A DNA stretch of 64,000 nt, taken from the NCBI GenBank assembly GCA_964466315.1, contig CAYXNS010000002.1, positions 1 through 64,000 of the forward strand, written 5' to 3'. Below the pieces are notes generated by a model, which was not told where the DNA came from, searched no databases, and was given only the letters and a program-made list of their open reading frames with translations. Source of the stretch: SMWC01 sp964466315. Its GTDB lineage: Bacteria > Pseudomonadota > Gammaproteobacteria > Steroidobacterales > Rariloculaceae. This document shows positions 1 through 8,928 of the stretch, piece by piece (the first letter of the stretch is position 1; each line of letters opens with the position of its first letter). The translations under genes and the position numbers were made by a program.

Positions 1-306
1 CAATAGCAGCGGCAACAGCTTGACGCGTAGAACAGCACTCTCCGCGGTCGCGAAGGCATCGTCGCCGAAACCTTCGGCGTTTCCGAGTCGCAGGCCGCCC
101 GTTTCTACGCCGAGCGGTGGGAAAAATGTGAGAGCCAGGTCGTCCTCGATGACGAAATCCCGTCCGGTACGAGTTTCGACCCATTCCGCAACGTAATCCT
201 TATAGTCGTTGGGATCGAAAAACCAGCCGATGAAGATTGCCGCGCCGATGGCCAGCGTCGCCAGGACAGCTGCGGAGATACCGAGGATCTTGAATAAGGC
301 CTTCAT
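1..306 (-). CDS. AsmA family protein, N-terminal part
   Basis: The first 102 codons of a gene that runs off the left edge. The start ATG at 306 is followed by a short basic stretch and one hydrophobic segment (about residues 7-28), then the AsmA opening: a W-F-F-D-P-N-D-Y block, an R-T-G-R element, and a G-G-L-R-L-G-N-A pattern. AsmA proteins are inner-membrane-anchored periplasmic proteins now linked to phospholipid transport and outer-membrane homeostasis. The family match is clear. The exact member cannot be set from one tenth of the protein. It is divergent from the amidase at 450. Confidence 0.85.
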   Translation of the reverse strand, partial: MKALFKILGISAAVLATLAIGAAIFIGWFFDPNDYKDYVAEWVETRTGRDFVIEDDLALTFFPPLGVETGGLRLGNAEGFGDDAFATAESAVLRVKLLPLLL

Positions 307-449
307 CTACCGGTGTGACGCGAAATCCATTCCAGTCCCTGGTTTGGCCCTGTTAGAGTTGGTTGGGTTCCCCGCTCATCAGGGCCATGATCATCCTACA
401 ACAGGTAGACTGCAACCGTGATTTATTTTGAGACCGAGACACATTACTC

Positions 450-1841
450 ATGGCGACAAAAAGCATCGAATTTGCAACCATTCCAGAAGCTGGCGCGCTT
501 CTCCGGTCTAACGAGATATCGGCAGTCGCGTTGACAATGCAGATGCTCGACCGGATCGATCGGCTCGACTCGAAGCTCAACGCATTCATTACGGTGACGC
601 CAGATCTGGCGCTCGAGCAGGCTGAGTGCGCCGACTCCGAGCTGGCGGTCGGTAAGGACCGGGGGCCATTGCACGGAATTCCGATTGCGATAAAGGACCT
701 GTTCGCAACGGCGGGAGTACTCACTACCGGTGGCAGTAAGTACTACGAAAACTGGATTCCGGACTCGGATGCCGCGGTGGTAAGACTGCTGTCCGCTGCC
801 GGTGCCGTCATGCTCGGCAAGACGGGCCTGCACGAACTCGCATTCGGTACGACGTCCGTCAATCCTTACTATGGAGCGATCGCGAATCCCTGGAAACTGG
901 ATCATCATCCCGGTGGTTCCAGCGGCGGCTCGGCCGTCGCGGTCGCGGCCGGGATGGCTTTTGCGGGGATCGGCTCGGACACAGGTTGCTCCGTTCGTCA
1001 GCCCGCTCAATGCTGCGGCATCGTGGGGCATAAACCGACATTCGGCCTCGTGAGCGTGGCCGGCGTCATGCCGTTGGTCTCGTCGATGGATCACGTCGGT
1101 ACGCTCGCCCGTAGCGTTCGCGATGCGGCGCTCGTGCTCGAGGCTATCCAGGGACCGGACAACAACGATCCCAATTCGGTGGACCGTGCGACAAGCGACT
1201 ACTCGATGCCGATGAGCCAAGGCGTCGACGGCACGGTCGTCGGTGTGCCGCGCGAGTTCTTCTTCTCCGGCGGTGATCCCGAGGTCATCGAAATCGTCTC
1301 GCGTGCTATCGAGACGTATACGGACCTCGGCGCGGACGTCGTCGACGTGGATCTGCCTGGTGTCGAGCGTGCCTATCACGAAGCCGATGTGACGTTCTCG
1401 GAGATCGCGCTGGCGAACCGCAAAGCCCTAGAGGGCGATCCCGACGCGTTCAGTGAACCGTTCCGGCGCCGCTACGCCGCTGTCACCAAATGGTCCGATT
1501 CCGACTACCAGGCGGCTCAAGCCTTCCGGCAAGAGTTCAGATCGAAGGCGGCGGCCGTGCTGGAGCAATGCGATGTCCTCGCGATGCCGACTTCGACGGT
1601 AGCGGCCGCGCCGATCGAGAAGCAGCCGCGTGATCATGACGTCGAGCGGCGCAAGAACTGCTGTATCTTCAATTTTTCGGGGCAACCCGCGATCTCCGTC
1701 CCCTGCGGCTTCACCGCGGCGGGATTGCCCGTAGGGCTGATGCTCGCGGGCGGAATGTTCGAGGATGCCAAGGTCTTCCGCTTCGCGCGTGCGTTCGAGG
1801 AGGCGACGCCCTGGCATGAACGGTACCCGGAGGTCGCCTAG
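450..1841 (+). CDS. Amidase (amidase signature family)
   Basis: 463 residues, the usual length for the family. The Ser-cisSer-Lys triad is visible: Lys82 in IAIKD, cis-Ser157 in GGSSGGS, and nucleophile Ser181 in GSDTGCSVRQPA. The residue before the nucleophile is Cys where Gly is usual. No signal peptide, so it is cytoplasmic. The family hydrolyses amide bonds, with substrates from glutaminyl-tRNA partners to small amides. No GatB or GatC lies nearby, so a catabolic amidase is more likely than GatA. Its own substrate is unknown. Confidence 0.9.
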   Translation: MATKSIEFATIPEAGALLRSNEISAVALTMQMLDRIDRLDSKLNAFITVTPDLALEQAECADSELAVGKDRGPLHGIPIAIKDLFATAGVLTTGGSKYYENWIPDSDAAVVRLLSAAGAVMLGKTGLHELAFGTTSVNPYYGAIANPWKLDHHPGGSSGGSAVAVAAGMAFAGIGSDTGCSVRQPAQCCGIVGHKPTFGLVSVAGVMPLVSSMDHVGTLARSVRDAALVLEAIQGPDNNDPNSVDRATSDYSMPMSQGVDGTVVGVPREFFFSGGDPEVIEIVSRAIETYTDLGADVVDVDLPGVERAYHEADVTFSEIALANRKALEGDPDAFSEPFRRRYAAVTKWSDSDYQAAQAFRQEFRSKAAAVLEQCDVLAMPTSTVAAAPIEKQPRDHDVERRKNCCIFNFSGQPAISVPCGFTAAGLPVGLMLAGGMFEDAKVFRFARAFEEATPWHERYPEVA

Positions 1842-1910
1842 GTTCTCCCCGTCGTTCGGGTCGACGTTATCTCATATACTGAATCATTGGTTTTCGGAAG
1901 GAGAGAGTGG

Positions 1911-2300
1911 ATGCAGCGAGCATGGGTCATTGGCGGTCTAGTTGCCGCTTCCATTTTCCCCCTGGTATGCGTTGCTCAGGTGGTCGCGCCACAGGGCCGG
2001 CTGGAGAACTGGAACGATATCGAGGAGCGCAACGTACGCGACGGAATTCACATTCGTGCAGTCGCGGGCGATACGGTTTCTTACACGCGCATCCGACTCG
2101 ATACGGGCGCGCTAACGCCGAACCACAACCACGCCGACGAGCAGTTTATCTACCTCGAGTCCGGACGCGCGTCGGGGTTTGTCGGCACGATCGAGTATAT
2201 TCTCGAACCCGGCAACATCATCGTCATCCCAGCCTGGGTGCCGCATGGCTTCGAGGCGCTCGAGGATACGGTCTGGTATGAGGTCCATGGTCCGGGCTGA
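1911..2300 (+). CDS. Secreted cupin-domain protein
   Basis: 129 residues from ATG 1911, chosen over an upstream TTG at 1887 because GGAAGGAG (1897-1904) sits in front of it and the product then opens with a signal peptide (about residues 1-22, ending near CVAQ). The rest is one cupin barrel: HNHADEQ in motif 1 and PHGFEAL in motif 2 supply metal-binding His and Glu. Single-domain secreted cupins have varied roles. It lies 34 bp before the lipoprotein gene at 2334 and may share its transcript. Confidence 0.8.
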   Translation: MQRAWVIGGLVAASIFPLVCVAQVVAPQGRLENWNDIEERNVRDGIHIRAVAGDTVSYTRIRLDTGALTPNHNHADEQFIYLESGRASGFVGTIEYILEPGNIIVIPAWVPHGFEALEDTVWYEVHGPG

Positions 2301-2333
2301 GAATATTAGACGCCGCCGCGAGTGAGTGGCCTT

Positions 2334-3578
2334 ATGAATCACCGAGCTGCGCGGATTCTGCGTCCTGTATCGCTGGCGCTCACCACGCTGCTTTGCTTGG
2401 GCTGCGAGCGCTCGCCGCCGGGTCCGCTGAGTTTCACCGATATCGGCAGTCCCGCCGGAGTGGGTAGCGCGCAACCGCGTCTTGTCGTCGGTCCGGAGGG
2501 CGGCGCGGTGCTGAGCTGGCTCGAGCTGGCCGACGGTGACCACGCGTTGAAGTACGCTTCGTTGGGCGATCTGGGCTGGGGCGAGGTTCGGACGGTTGCG
2601 GCAAGCGACGACTGGTTCGTGAACTGGGCCGACACCCCTTCGATCGTTCCTGCTGCCGGCGATCTCTGGGCGGCCCATTGGTTGCGCGATCAGCCGGAGA
2701 GCTTCTTCGCCTACGACAGCTTCGTAGCGTTCTCCGTGGACGGTGGTGCGAGCTGGCAAGCTCCGTCCTTATTGCATCGGGACGGCACCGAAACAGAACA
2801 CGGGTTCGTGACGTTGTTTCGCGAGGAGGATGGGGTCAGTGCCGTTTGGCTCGACGGCCGGAACCTGATCATCGACGGTGAATATCTCTACGAAGATGCC
2901 GACGGCAACATCGTCGGTACGAGTCTGCGCTACGCGCGCTTCAGCGCGACGGGCGAGCGACTCGAGTCGCTCGAACTCGACGAACTCGTTTGTGACTGTT
3001 GCTTGCCTGACGTTGCGTTGGCTTCGAGCGGCCCCGTCCTCGCATATCGTGATCGCACAACGGAGGAAGGCCGCGATATCGTTATCCGGCGCATGGAGGG
3101 CGGTCAATGGCAGGCACCTCTGCCGCTCAGTCCGGACAACTGGGTTATCGAAGCCTGCCCGATCAACGGGCCGGCGATAGCCGCAAAAGGCGACTCGGTA
3201 GCGGTGGCCTGGTTCAGCGCACCGGGCAACGATCCTTACGTGCGATTAGCTCTCTCCGAAGATTCCGGACGGAGCTTCGGCACACCCGTCGAGATCGATA
3301 CGGCAGGCAGTTTCGGCCACGTCGACGTGGCGATAACCGACTCCGGTGACGCGGCAATTACCTGGTTGCGCAGCGAAAATGATGGTGTCGGTCTGGCGAT
3401 TCGTCGCGTCTCCGCCGCGGGTCTCGTCGGTGAGACTCAAACTGTGGCAGTCATCGATATCGGCCGGCCGGCCGATTTTCCACAGATAGTCGCGGCCGGT
3501 GATCGCCTGGTTTTCGCGTGGACGGAGTTCGAAGACGGCGGCACTGTAAAAACCGCCGTCGCGGAGTTTGATCGCTAG
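2334..3578 (+). CDS. Asp-box (sialidase-fold) lipoprotein
   Basis: 414 residues from ATG 2334; a GTG at 2322 is the alternative. The N-terminus is a signal sequence ending in CLGC, a loose lipobox. Two Asp-box motifs (S-x-D-x-G-x-[ST]-[WF]) are seen, SVDGGASW and SEDSGRSF. They mark a beta-propeller of the sialidase/BNR type. A cysteine cluster (CDCCLPD) in mid-protein recalls lipoproteins of unknown function in this fold. No sialidase arginine triad can be assigned, so enzymatic activity is not claimed. It converges on the RND pump gene. Confidence 0.7.
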   Translation: MNHRAARILRPVSLALTTLLCLGCERSPPGPLSFTDIGSPAGVGSAQPRLVVGPEGGAVLSWLELADGDHALKYASLGDLGWGEVRTVAASDDWFVNWADTPSIVPAAGDLWAAHWLRDQPESFFAYDSFVAFSVDGGASWQAPSLLHRDGTETEHGFVTLFREEDGVSAVWLDGRNLIIDGEYLYEDADGNIVGTSLRYARFSATGERLESLELDELVCDCCLPDVALASSGPVLAYRDRTTEEGRDIVIRRMEGGQWQAPLPLSPDNWVIEACPINGPAIAAKGDSVAVAWFSAPGNDPYVRLALSEDSGRSFGTPVEIDTAGSFGHVDVAITDSGDAAITWLRSENDGVGLAIRRVSAAGLVGETQTVAVIDIGRPADFPQIVAAGDRLVFAWTEFEDGGTVKTAVAEFDR

Positions 3579-3698
3579 GGCTCGCTAAGAATCACGACGC
3601 GCAAGACTCCGATGAAAGCGGCGAAAATGATCAGACAGCGGTATTCTGCCCGAAAAGCTCGCCGGATAGTCAGTTACGATCGCCCGCAATACGACAAT

Positions 3699-3717
3699 CT
3701 TAAGAAAACTTAAGTTT
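3699..3717. terminator. AT-rich hairpin between convergent genes
   Basis: CTTAAG-AAAA-CTTAAG followed by TTT. It overlaps the 12-bp palindrome AAACTTAAGTTT. It lies between the convergent lipoprotein and RND genes and could end either transcript, but the stem is short and AT-rich. Confidence 0.3.
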
Positions 3718-3725
3718 GGGCGGGC

Positions 3726-6700
3726 TCAGTGCCCGGGCACGTGGACCGCCCCGGTCGGCAGCGGATTAGGCGGCGCCGGCGCAGTTTTCTCTTCCGGCAC
3801 CAGGTCCTCGAGGATCAGGACGAGACACGGGACGAGGAACAGTGTAATTACGGTTGCGAACACGACGCCCCAGCCCAGCGAGATCGCCATCGGCACGATG
3901 AATGCAGTCGCTGGATTATCGATGGTCATTAGCGGTGTGAGTCCCGCGAAGGTCGTGGCGGATGTCAGTAATATCGGCCGGAAGCGCACGATGCCCGCGG
4001 TTCGCACGGCTTCGAGGAGCGGTACACCGACCCGGCGTTGCCGGTTGATGTAGTCCACGAGTACGAGACTCGAGTTAACGACGACTCCCGAAAGCGCAAT
4101 GATGCCGAGGATCGAAGGCAGAACCAGCGACCAGCCCATGATGAGATGGCCGACGATCGCACCGACGGCACCGAAAGGAATCACGCTCATGATTACGAGC
4201 GGCTGGAAATAGGATCTGAGCGGGATTGCGAGCACGGCAAACATCACGAGCAGGGCAACCGGGAACAACTCCATCAGTCCGCCGAACGATTCCTCGCGTT
4301 CTTCCTGCTCGCCCGTGAACGAATAGGATACGCCGCGATACCCGGCCAGAATTCTCGGCAGCGTGTCGGCTGCCAGCGAGCTGAGTACGGCTTCGGGCGT
4401 CGTGATACTCCGGTTGACGTCGGCTCTGACGGTTACGGTGCGCTGCCGGTCGATTCGGCGGATCGTCGAGTAGCCCCGGCCGAGCGTGATCTCAGCCGCG
4501 GCCGCGAATGGTATCTCGGTTCCGTCGGGAGTACGGATACGCATGTCCTCGAGGTCGCCGAGCGAGCGCCGCTCTGCCTCCGGGTAGCGAACCATGACGC
4601 GCACATCCTCCGTGCCGCGCTGAACCCGTTGTGCTTCCTCACCGTAGAACGCCTGGCGCGCCTGCTGGGCGAGGTCGTTCAGCGTCAGGCCGAGATTCTG
4701 GGCTTCGGGCCGCAGCGACAACTGTACCTCTTGCTTGCCCGAGCGGAACGAATCGGATATATCCGCGACTCCGTTGAATCGTGCGAGTTCGGCACGAAGG
4801 TCGGTGGCCGCGGCGGCCAGTTCACCTACGTCTCTTCCGCGCAGTTGAATGGAGATGGCGTCTCCGGCCGATAGCTGATTCCCCGAGAACGTCAATTCCA
4901 CGCTGTCCGCGATCGGACTGGTGAGTTCCCGCCAGCGTTCTGCGATCATCTCCGCGGGGTAGTCGTCGCGCTCGGCCGCGGGAATCAATCCGATGGCCAC
5001 GTCCGCGCGATGACTGACCGGCGTTCGGTACCGGTTGTTGCTGTCACCGGGACCACTGCCGGCCAGGCTCTGCCCGATGGTGGTCAGTACGTGCTCGATG
5101 ATGCTCGGCTGACCCGGGCGAGCCCCGTCGAGTTCGTTTTTCAGCATCTGCACCGCCTGCTCAATCTGCTGCGTGGCGGCGATCGTCTCCTCGACCGGGA
5201 TTCCCTCCGGCATGGTCAGTCTCGCCACCGCGCGGTCACCCGAGATCGGTGGCATGAACTGGACGCTGATTCGGCCACTTAAGTAGAGAGCCAGCGCCAG
5301 CATCAGTACACCCACGCCGGTAGCCAACGTCAGGTAGCGCCACTCCAGGACCCGGCTCAATGCGTCGGCGTAACTGTTTTCGGCAAAATCCTCGATACCG
5401 GAAGACAGTCTCGCCTGAAAGTCATGCCAGCGAGCGACGAATGCATTCTCACGGCCGCTACGCGGCTCGATGCGACGGTGTGCCAGATGCGACGGCAGGA
5501 TGAGTTGGGACTCGATGATGCTGAATACGAGACAAATGACGACGATGTAGCCCATGACGGTAAACAGACTACCGATTCGGCCCGGCATGAACATGACGGG
5601 GATGAACGCTGCCATCGTGGTCAGTACGCCGAAAATTACGGGGACCGCGACTTCTGCCGCGCCTTCGATAGCGGCGGAGCGTTGGTCATCCGTATGACGT
5701 TCGTGGGCGTACACACGCTCGCCTACGACGATTGCATCGTCGACGACGATACCTAGGACGAGAATGAACGCGATGACCGACATCGTGCTCAGCGTGATCC
5801 CCGCTGGAGCGAAGAGCGCGAGCGTGCCCATCATCGCGATCGGGATGCCGGCCGCCACCCACATCGCGAGCCGGAACTGCAACGGCAGTGACAGCAACAG
5901 CAGGACGAGTGCGAGGCCACCGGCCGCCGTTGCCAGCAAAATGCTGATGCGCGCCTCGAGTAGTTCGGATTCGTCCCGCCATATCGTGAGTTCGATGCCG
6001 TCGGGCATTCTCGTGCGGGCTTCGTCGACATAGGCTCTAACCTTGTCGCGGATATCGATGATGTCCTCGGTGCCGACCTGGTAGACGGCGACCATGGCCG
6101 CCGGCTGTCCGTTGAAGCGGACGTTCAGATCGCCTTCCTCTAGCCCGTCGACGATCGTCGCGATCTCGCCGAGCGTGATCGTCGTGCCGTCGGCTCGCGA
6201 CACGACCACGATTTCCTCGAACTCCTCGCCCCGGTAGGCCTGGCCCTTGGTTCTGATGAGTATATCGCCGCCGCCGGCGCGAATCGTGCCGCCAGGCAGA
6301 TCCAGAGACGACCGCCGAACGGCGTTGGCGACCTGTCCGAGCGTCAGCCCGTAGCGGCGCAGCGTCCGTTCCGAGACTTCGATGGAGATCTCGTCGGCAC
6401 GCACATAGGCGACCTCGACCTGCGAGATTCCCTCGATCACCGCGATCTCCTCGCGCATTTCGAGCGCGATAGATTTGAGTGTTCGTTCGTCCGTGTCGCC
6501 CGAGATCACGATCTCGAGTCCCTCGTTCCTCACGGTCAATAACTGCACTATTGGACGCTCGGTCTCGACCGGGAACGTCGAAATCGCATCGACGCGGCTC
6601 TTGATGTCGTTGAGCGCTTCGATGTCGTCGGCATTGGATTCGAGTTCCAGCGTGACGCTGCAAGCACCTTCACTGGAGTTGGAACTCATACGGTAGATGC

Positions 6701-6929
6701 TCTGCGTGCCCTCGAGCGCTTCCTCGATGCGAATGCAAACACCGGACTCGACTTCCTCCGGTGCCGCGCCGAGATAGGGCACGACGACCTGCACTATGCC
6801 CAGATCGATCTCCGGGAACTCTTCCTGTCTGACCTGCGAGAGGGAGATCAGTCCACCCACGACGAGTATCATCATCAGGATATTCGCCGCGACGGGATTT
6901 TCGACGAACCAGGTGATGATCCGTGTCAT
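3726..6929 (-). CDS. RND efflux permease
   Basis: 1067 residues, full length for an AcrB/MexF-type inner-membrane proton antiporter. Twelve membrane spans are apparent: one at the start, five in the middle, and the rest in the C-terminal half, with two large periplasmic loops. The TM4 proton-relay Asp pair is present in GIVVDDAIVV. It works as a trimer with the adaptor gene just upstream, which it overlaps by 4 bp (6926-6929). No outer-membrane channel gene is in the window, so a TolC-like protein encoded elsewhere is needed. The substrate is unknown. Expression probably follows the FadR-type regulator that heads the operon. Confidence 0.93.
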   Translation of the reverse strand: MTRIITWFVENPVAANILMMILVVGGLISLSQVRQEEFPEIDLGIVQVVVPYLGAAPEEVESGVCIRIEEALEGTQSIYRMSSNSSEGACSVTLELESNADDIEALNDIKSRVDAISTFPVETERPIVQLLTVRNEGLEIVISGDTDERTLKSIALEMREEIAVIEGISQVEVAYVRADEISIEVSERTLRRYGLTLGQVANAVRRSSLDLPGGTIRAGGGDILIRTKGQAYRGEEFEEIVVVSRADGTTITLGEIATIVDGLEEGDLNVRFNGQPAAMVAVYQVGTEDIIDIRDKVRAYVDEARTRMPDGIELTIWRDESELLEARISILLATAAGGLALVLLLLSLPLQFRLAMWVAAGIPIAMMGTLALFAPAGITLSTMSVIAFILVLGIVVDDAIVVGERVYAHERHTDDQRSAAIEGAAEVAVPVIFGVLTTMAAFIPVMFMPGRIGSLFTVMGYIVVICLVFSIIESQLILPSHLAHRRIEPRSGRENAFVARWHDFQARLSSGIEDFAENSYADALSRVLEWRYLTLATGVGVLMLALALYLSGRISVQFMPPISGDRAVARLTMPEGIPVEETIAATQQIEQAVQMLKNELDGARPGQPSIIEHVLTTIGQSLAGSGPGDSNNRYRTPVSHRADVAIGLIPAAERDDYPAEMIAERWRELTSPIADSVELTFSGNQLSAGDAISIQLRGRDVGELAAAATDLRAELARFNGVADISDSFRSGKQEVQLSLRPEAQNLGLTLNDLAQQARQAFYGEEAQRVQRGTEDVRVMVRYPEAERRSLGDLEDMRIRTPDGTEIPFAAAAEITLGRGYSTIRRIDRQRTVTVRADVNRSITTPEAVLSSLAADTLPRILAGYRGVSYSFTGEQEEREESFGGLMELFPVALLVMFAVLAIPLRSYFQPLVIMSVIPFGAVGAIVGHLIMGWSLVLPSILGIIALSGVVVNSSLVLVDYINRQRRVGVPLLEAVRTAGIVRFRPILLTSATTFAGLTPLMTIDNPATAFIVPMAISLGWGVVFATVITLFLVPCLVLILEDLVPEEKTAPAPPNPLPTGAVHVPGH

Positions 6930-8101
6930 GCTCCGGGCTCTCCGTCATGCTCGAGTACCGGTTCGACGCGCATGCCGTCGACGACTGCCTGCAGCGGTGA
7001 GATGCAGATCAACTCGCCTTGTAACAGCCCGCTATCGATAAAGGCTTCGTCGCCATAAACGCGCAATAGCTCGACGGTACGAAAACGCAGACGATTGTCC
7101 TCATCCACGACGAGGACCTCGCTCGCGTTCCGAATCGCAGCCCGCGGCACAACGACGATATTGTCAGCCGAGCGGCCCTCGATCTCGGCGTTAACGAAGA
7201 GTCCGACGGGCGGCGGCAGGGCCTCCGGGCCGGCTCTGGAGACGTCCTCCGCGCTGATTCGCGCGACGGCGTGCACCATGCGGCTGCGGGAGTCAATCTC
7301 GGCTTCCGTGCGAACGAGCCTGCCTGTCCAGTGGTAATCCTGCCCGGCGAAGTTCGCGGACAGCGTGACGGAAGGAGCGGTCGCTTCATTCAACTCACCG
7401 CGTTGGGTCAACGGCAGGTCGAGGTAGGCGAGCTGCTGATCCGCGATCGGCAAACGTACTTCCACGTAGTCTACGGCATAGAGGTTCGCGATGGCTGCCC
7501 CGCGGCTCACGAACTGGCCGACATCGGTTTGCTCGTTTCTGACGAAGCCCTGGAATGGCGCCGTTATCTCAGTCCGCGCCAGTTCGCGTTCAGCCTGCTC
7601 GAGCGCGACACGGGCATCCTGGAGGCTGGCCTCGGCGACGCGCGCAGTAAGCATCCCTGCTTCGACGTCGGAGCGGCTGATCAGCGCACGAGTCTCGAGT
7701 TCCTCGAGACGCTGTAACTCGAACGCGGAGTATTCCTGCTCAGCTTCCGAACGGCTCACGTTCGCCCGCGCCCGCTCGACCGTCGCCACGTAGTCGCGAT
7801 CGTCGATTCGAAGCAACGGTTCACCGCCTTCGAAGTAGCCACCGGCTACGAGATTCGGCGATATCCAGACCACGTTTCCGGAGACCTCCGGCACTAGGGC
7901 TGTCTCCGTTCTCGGCGTTACCGTTCCCTGCGCATGGACGACCATGCGCACGGCGTTCTGTCGCGCCTTGATGACTCTCACGGTCGGTGCGATGGGATCC
8001 GGCTGAGTTGGCTGGAGGCGCTCCATGGTCGCGACGATGGCCGCGGCGCCGAGTAGTGCGGCCACGATAACGGCGACCGGTGCAGCCGTCTTCCTATTCA
8101 T
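6926..8101 (-). CDS. RND periplasmic adaptor (membrane fusion protein)
   Basis: 391 residues. An N-terminal uncleaved anchor or signal (residues 8-25) is followed by the beta-barrel/lipoyl/alpha-hairpin order of HlyD-type adaptors. The lipoyl half-motif GTVTPRTETALVPEVSG and a central helical hairpin rich in Glu, Arg and Ala (about residues 110-170) are visible. It bridges the RND pump at 3726-6929 to an outer-membrane channel. It overlaps its neighbours by 4 bp on both sides, so the three genes are translationally coupled. Confidence 0.92.
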   Translation of the reverse strand: MNRKTAAPVAVIVAALLGAAAIVATMERLQPTQPDPIAPTVRVIKARQNAVRMVVHAQGTVTPRTETALVPEVSGNVVWISPNLVAGGYFEGGEPLLRIDDRDYVATVERARANVSRSEAEQEYSAFELQRLEELETRALISRSDVEAGMLTARVAEASLQDARVALEQAERELARTEITAPFQGFVRNEQTDVGQFVSRGAAIANLYAVDYVEVRLPIADQQLAYLDLPLTQRGELNEATAPSVTLSANFAGQDYHWTGRLVRTEAEIDSRSRMVHAVARISAEDVSRAGPEALPPPVGLFVNAEIEGRSADNIVVVPRAAIRNASEVLVVDEDNRLRFRTVELLRVYGDEAFIDSGLLQGELICISPLQAVVDGMRVEPVLEHDGEPGA

Positions 8102-8823
8102 ATCACTGCCGCTCTGGATTCCGTTTCCCTGTTATCGAAGCTGCGCCGTACGCTTTGACGAACCAGATCGATCAGCCTGCACATTGTCGTCTCGACGCGA
8201 GCGGCGTCGTTCGTCGCCAGGGCATGATCCAGTTCTTCGGCGAGTTGGCGCAGTGCCTGCGGGTCGTGGCGCAGCGGAAATCCGATGGCCTGCATGCGCT
8301 CCATGACCTGACTGCGGAGGCCGTTCATGATGAGCCGCAGCACGAGATGATCGGCGGCCCGCGCGAAGAGACGAATGAGCCGCGGCGGACCCAGCACCGA
8401 CTGAATGTTCTCTTCGTCGGCATCGAGCATCTCGGCCGTAATCGTCCGCGCCTCCGCGACCGTGGCCGTGCCGTTCATCTCCATCGCCTTCGCGACAGCG
8501 AAGCCGATGAGTACGCCACCCGCCTCCAGAGCCTGATCGATGAGTTGTGGGTCCGGCTTGTCACCGAGGTCGAGCAGCGGCCCGAGGACGAGGAGGGTGC
8601 AGTCTTCGATCGGTACGACGCGTGCACCACCGGGTTGAATCGTGGCCAGGCCGAGCTGCTCGAGCTTCTTCAGGGCCTCCCGGACCGTGCCGCGGCTCGT
8701 CTCGAAGCGGCTCGAGAGATCGCGCTCCGAGGGCAGCCGCTCGCCGGCGCGGTATTGGCCGCGCAGGATCTCGTCGCGCAAGATGTCCGTGATTTCCTGG
8801 GTCCTGGAGGCGCTGGACGCCAT
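8098..8823 (-). CDS. FadR-subfamily GntR regulator
   Basis: 241 residues. An N-terminal winged helix-turn-helix (about residues 8-75, with GERLPSERDLSSRFETSRGT) is followed by an all-helical FCD ligand-binding domain (about 95-225). FCD regulators usually sense small carboxylates. It is the first gene of the regulator-adaptor-pump operon, and two TGGTNNNACCA operators lie directly in front of its start, one of them over its ribosome binding site. This predicts autorepression and repression of the pump, relieved by a ligand. The TRAP genes upstream on the same strand may carry that ligand, which is inference. Confidence 0.9.
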   Translation of the reverse strand: MASSASRTQEITDILRDEILRGQYRAGERLPSERDLSSRFETSRGTVREALKKLEQLGLATIQPGGARVVPIEDCTLLVLGPLLDLGDKPDPQLIDQALEAGGVLIGFAVAKAMEMNGTATVAEARTITAEMLDADEENIQSVLGPPRLIRLFARAADHLVLRLIMNGLRSQVMERMQAIGFPLRHDPQALRQLAEELDHALATNDAARVETTMCRLIDLVRQSVRRSFDNRETESRAAVI

Positions 8824-8824
8824 T

Positions 8825-8850
8825 TTGGTCCTACCAAATTGGTCTGACCA
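8825..8850. promoter_or_regulatory. Two tandem FadR-type operators
   Basis: TTGGTCCTACCAA (8825-8837) is a perfect inverted repeat around a 3-bp spacer. TGGTCTGACCA (8840-8850) is a second copy. Both fit TNGTNNNACNA, the known consensus for FadR-type GntR regulators. The centres are 14 bp apart. The first copy covers the GGA ribosome binding element of the regulator gene, so binding could block both transcription and ribosome access. Confidence 0.8.
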
Positions 8851-8928
8851 TAATGTAGCATAGTCTTTCGAAGGTTGCCAACCGGCTCGAGCGGCCGGGC
8901 CAGTCGAGGCGTTCGAAAAGCCCCGCCG

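Noticed and set aside
444..1379. 311-residue open frame on the minus strand
   Set aside because: Lies wholly inside the amidase gene; Arg/His-rich without domains, a shadow of a G+C-rich coding strand.
4038..4874. 278-residue open frame on the plus strand
   Set aside because: Antisense to the RND gene; composition mirrors the complement of a membrane protein.
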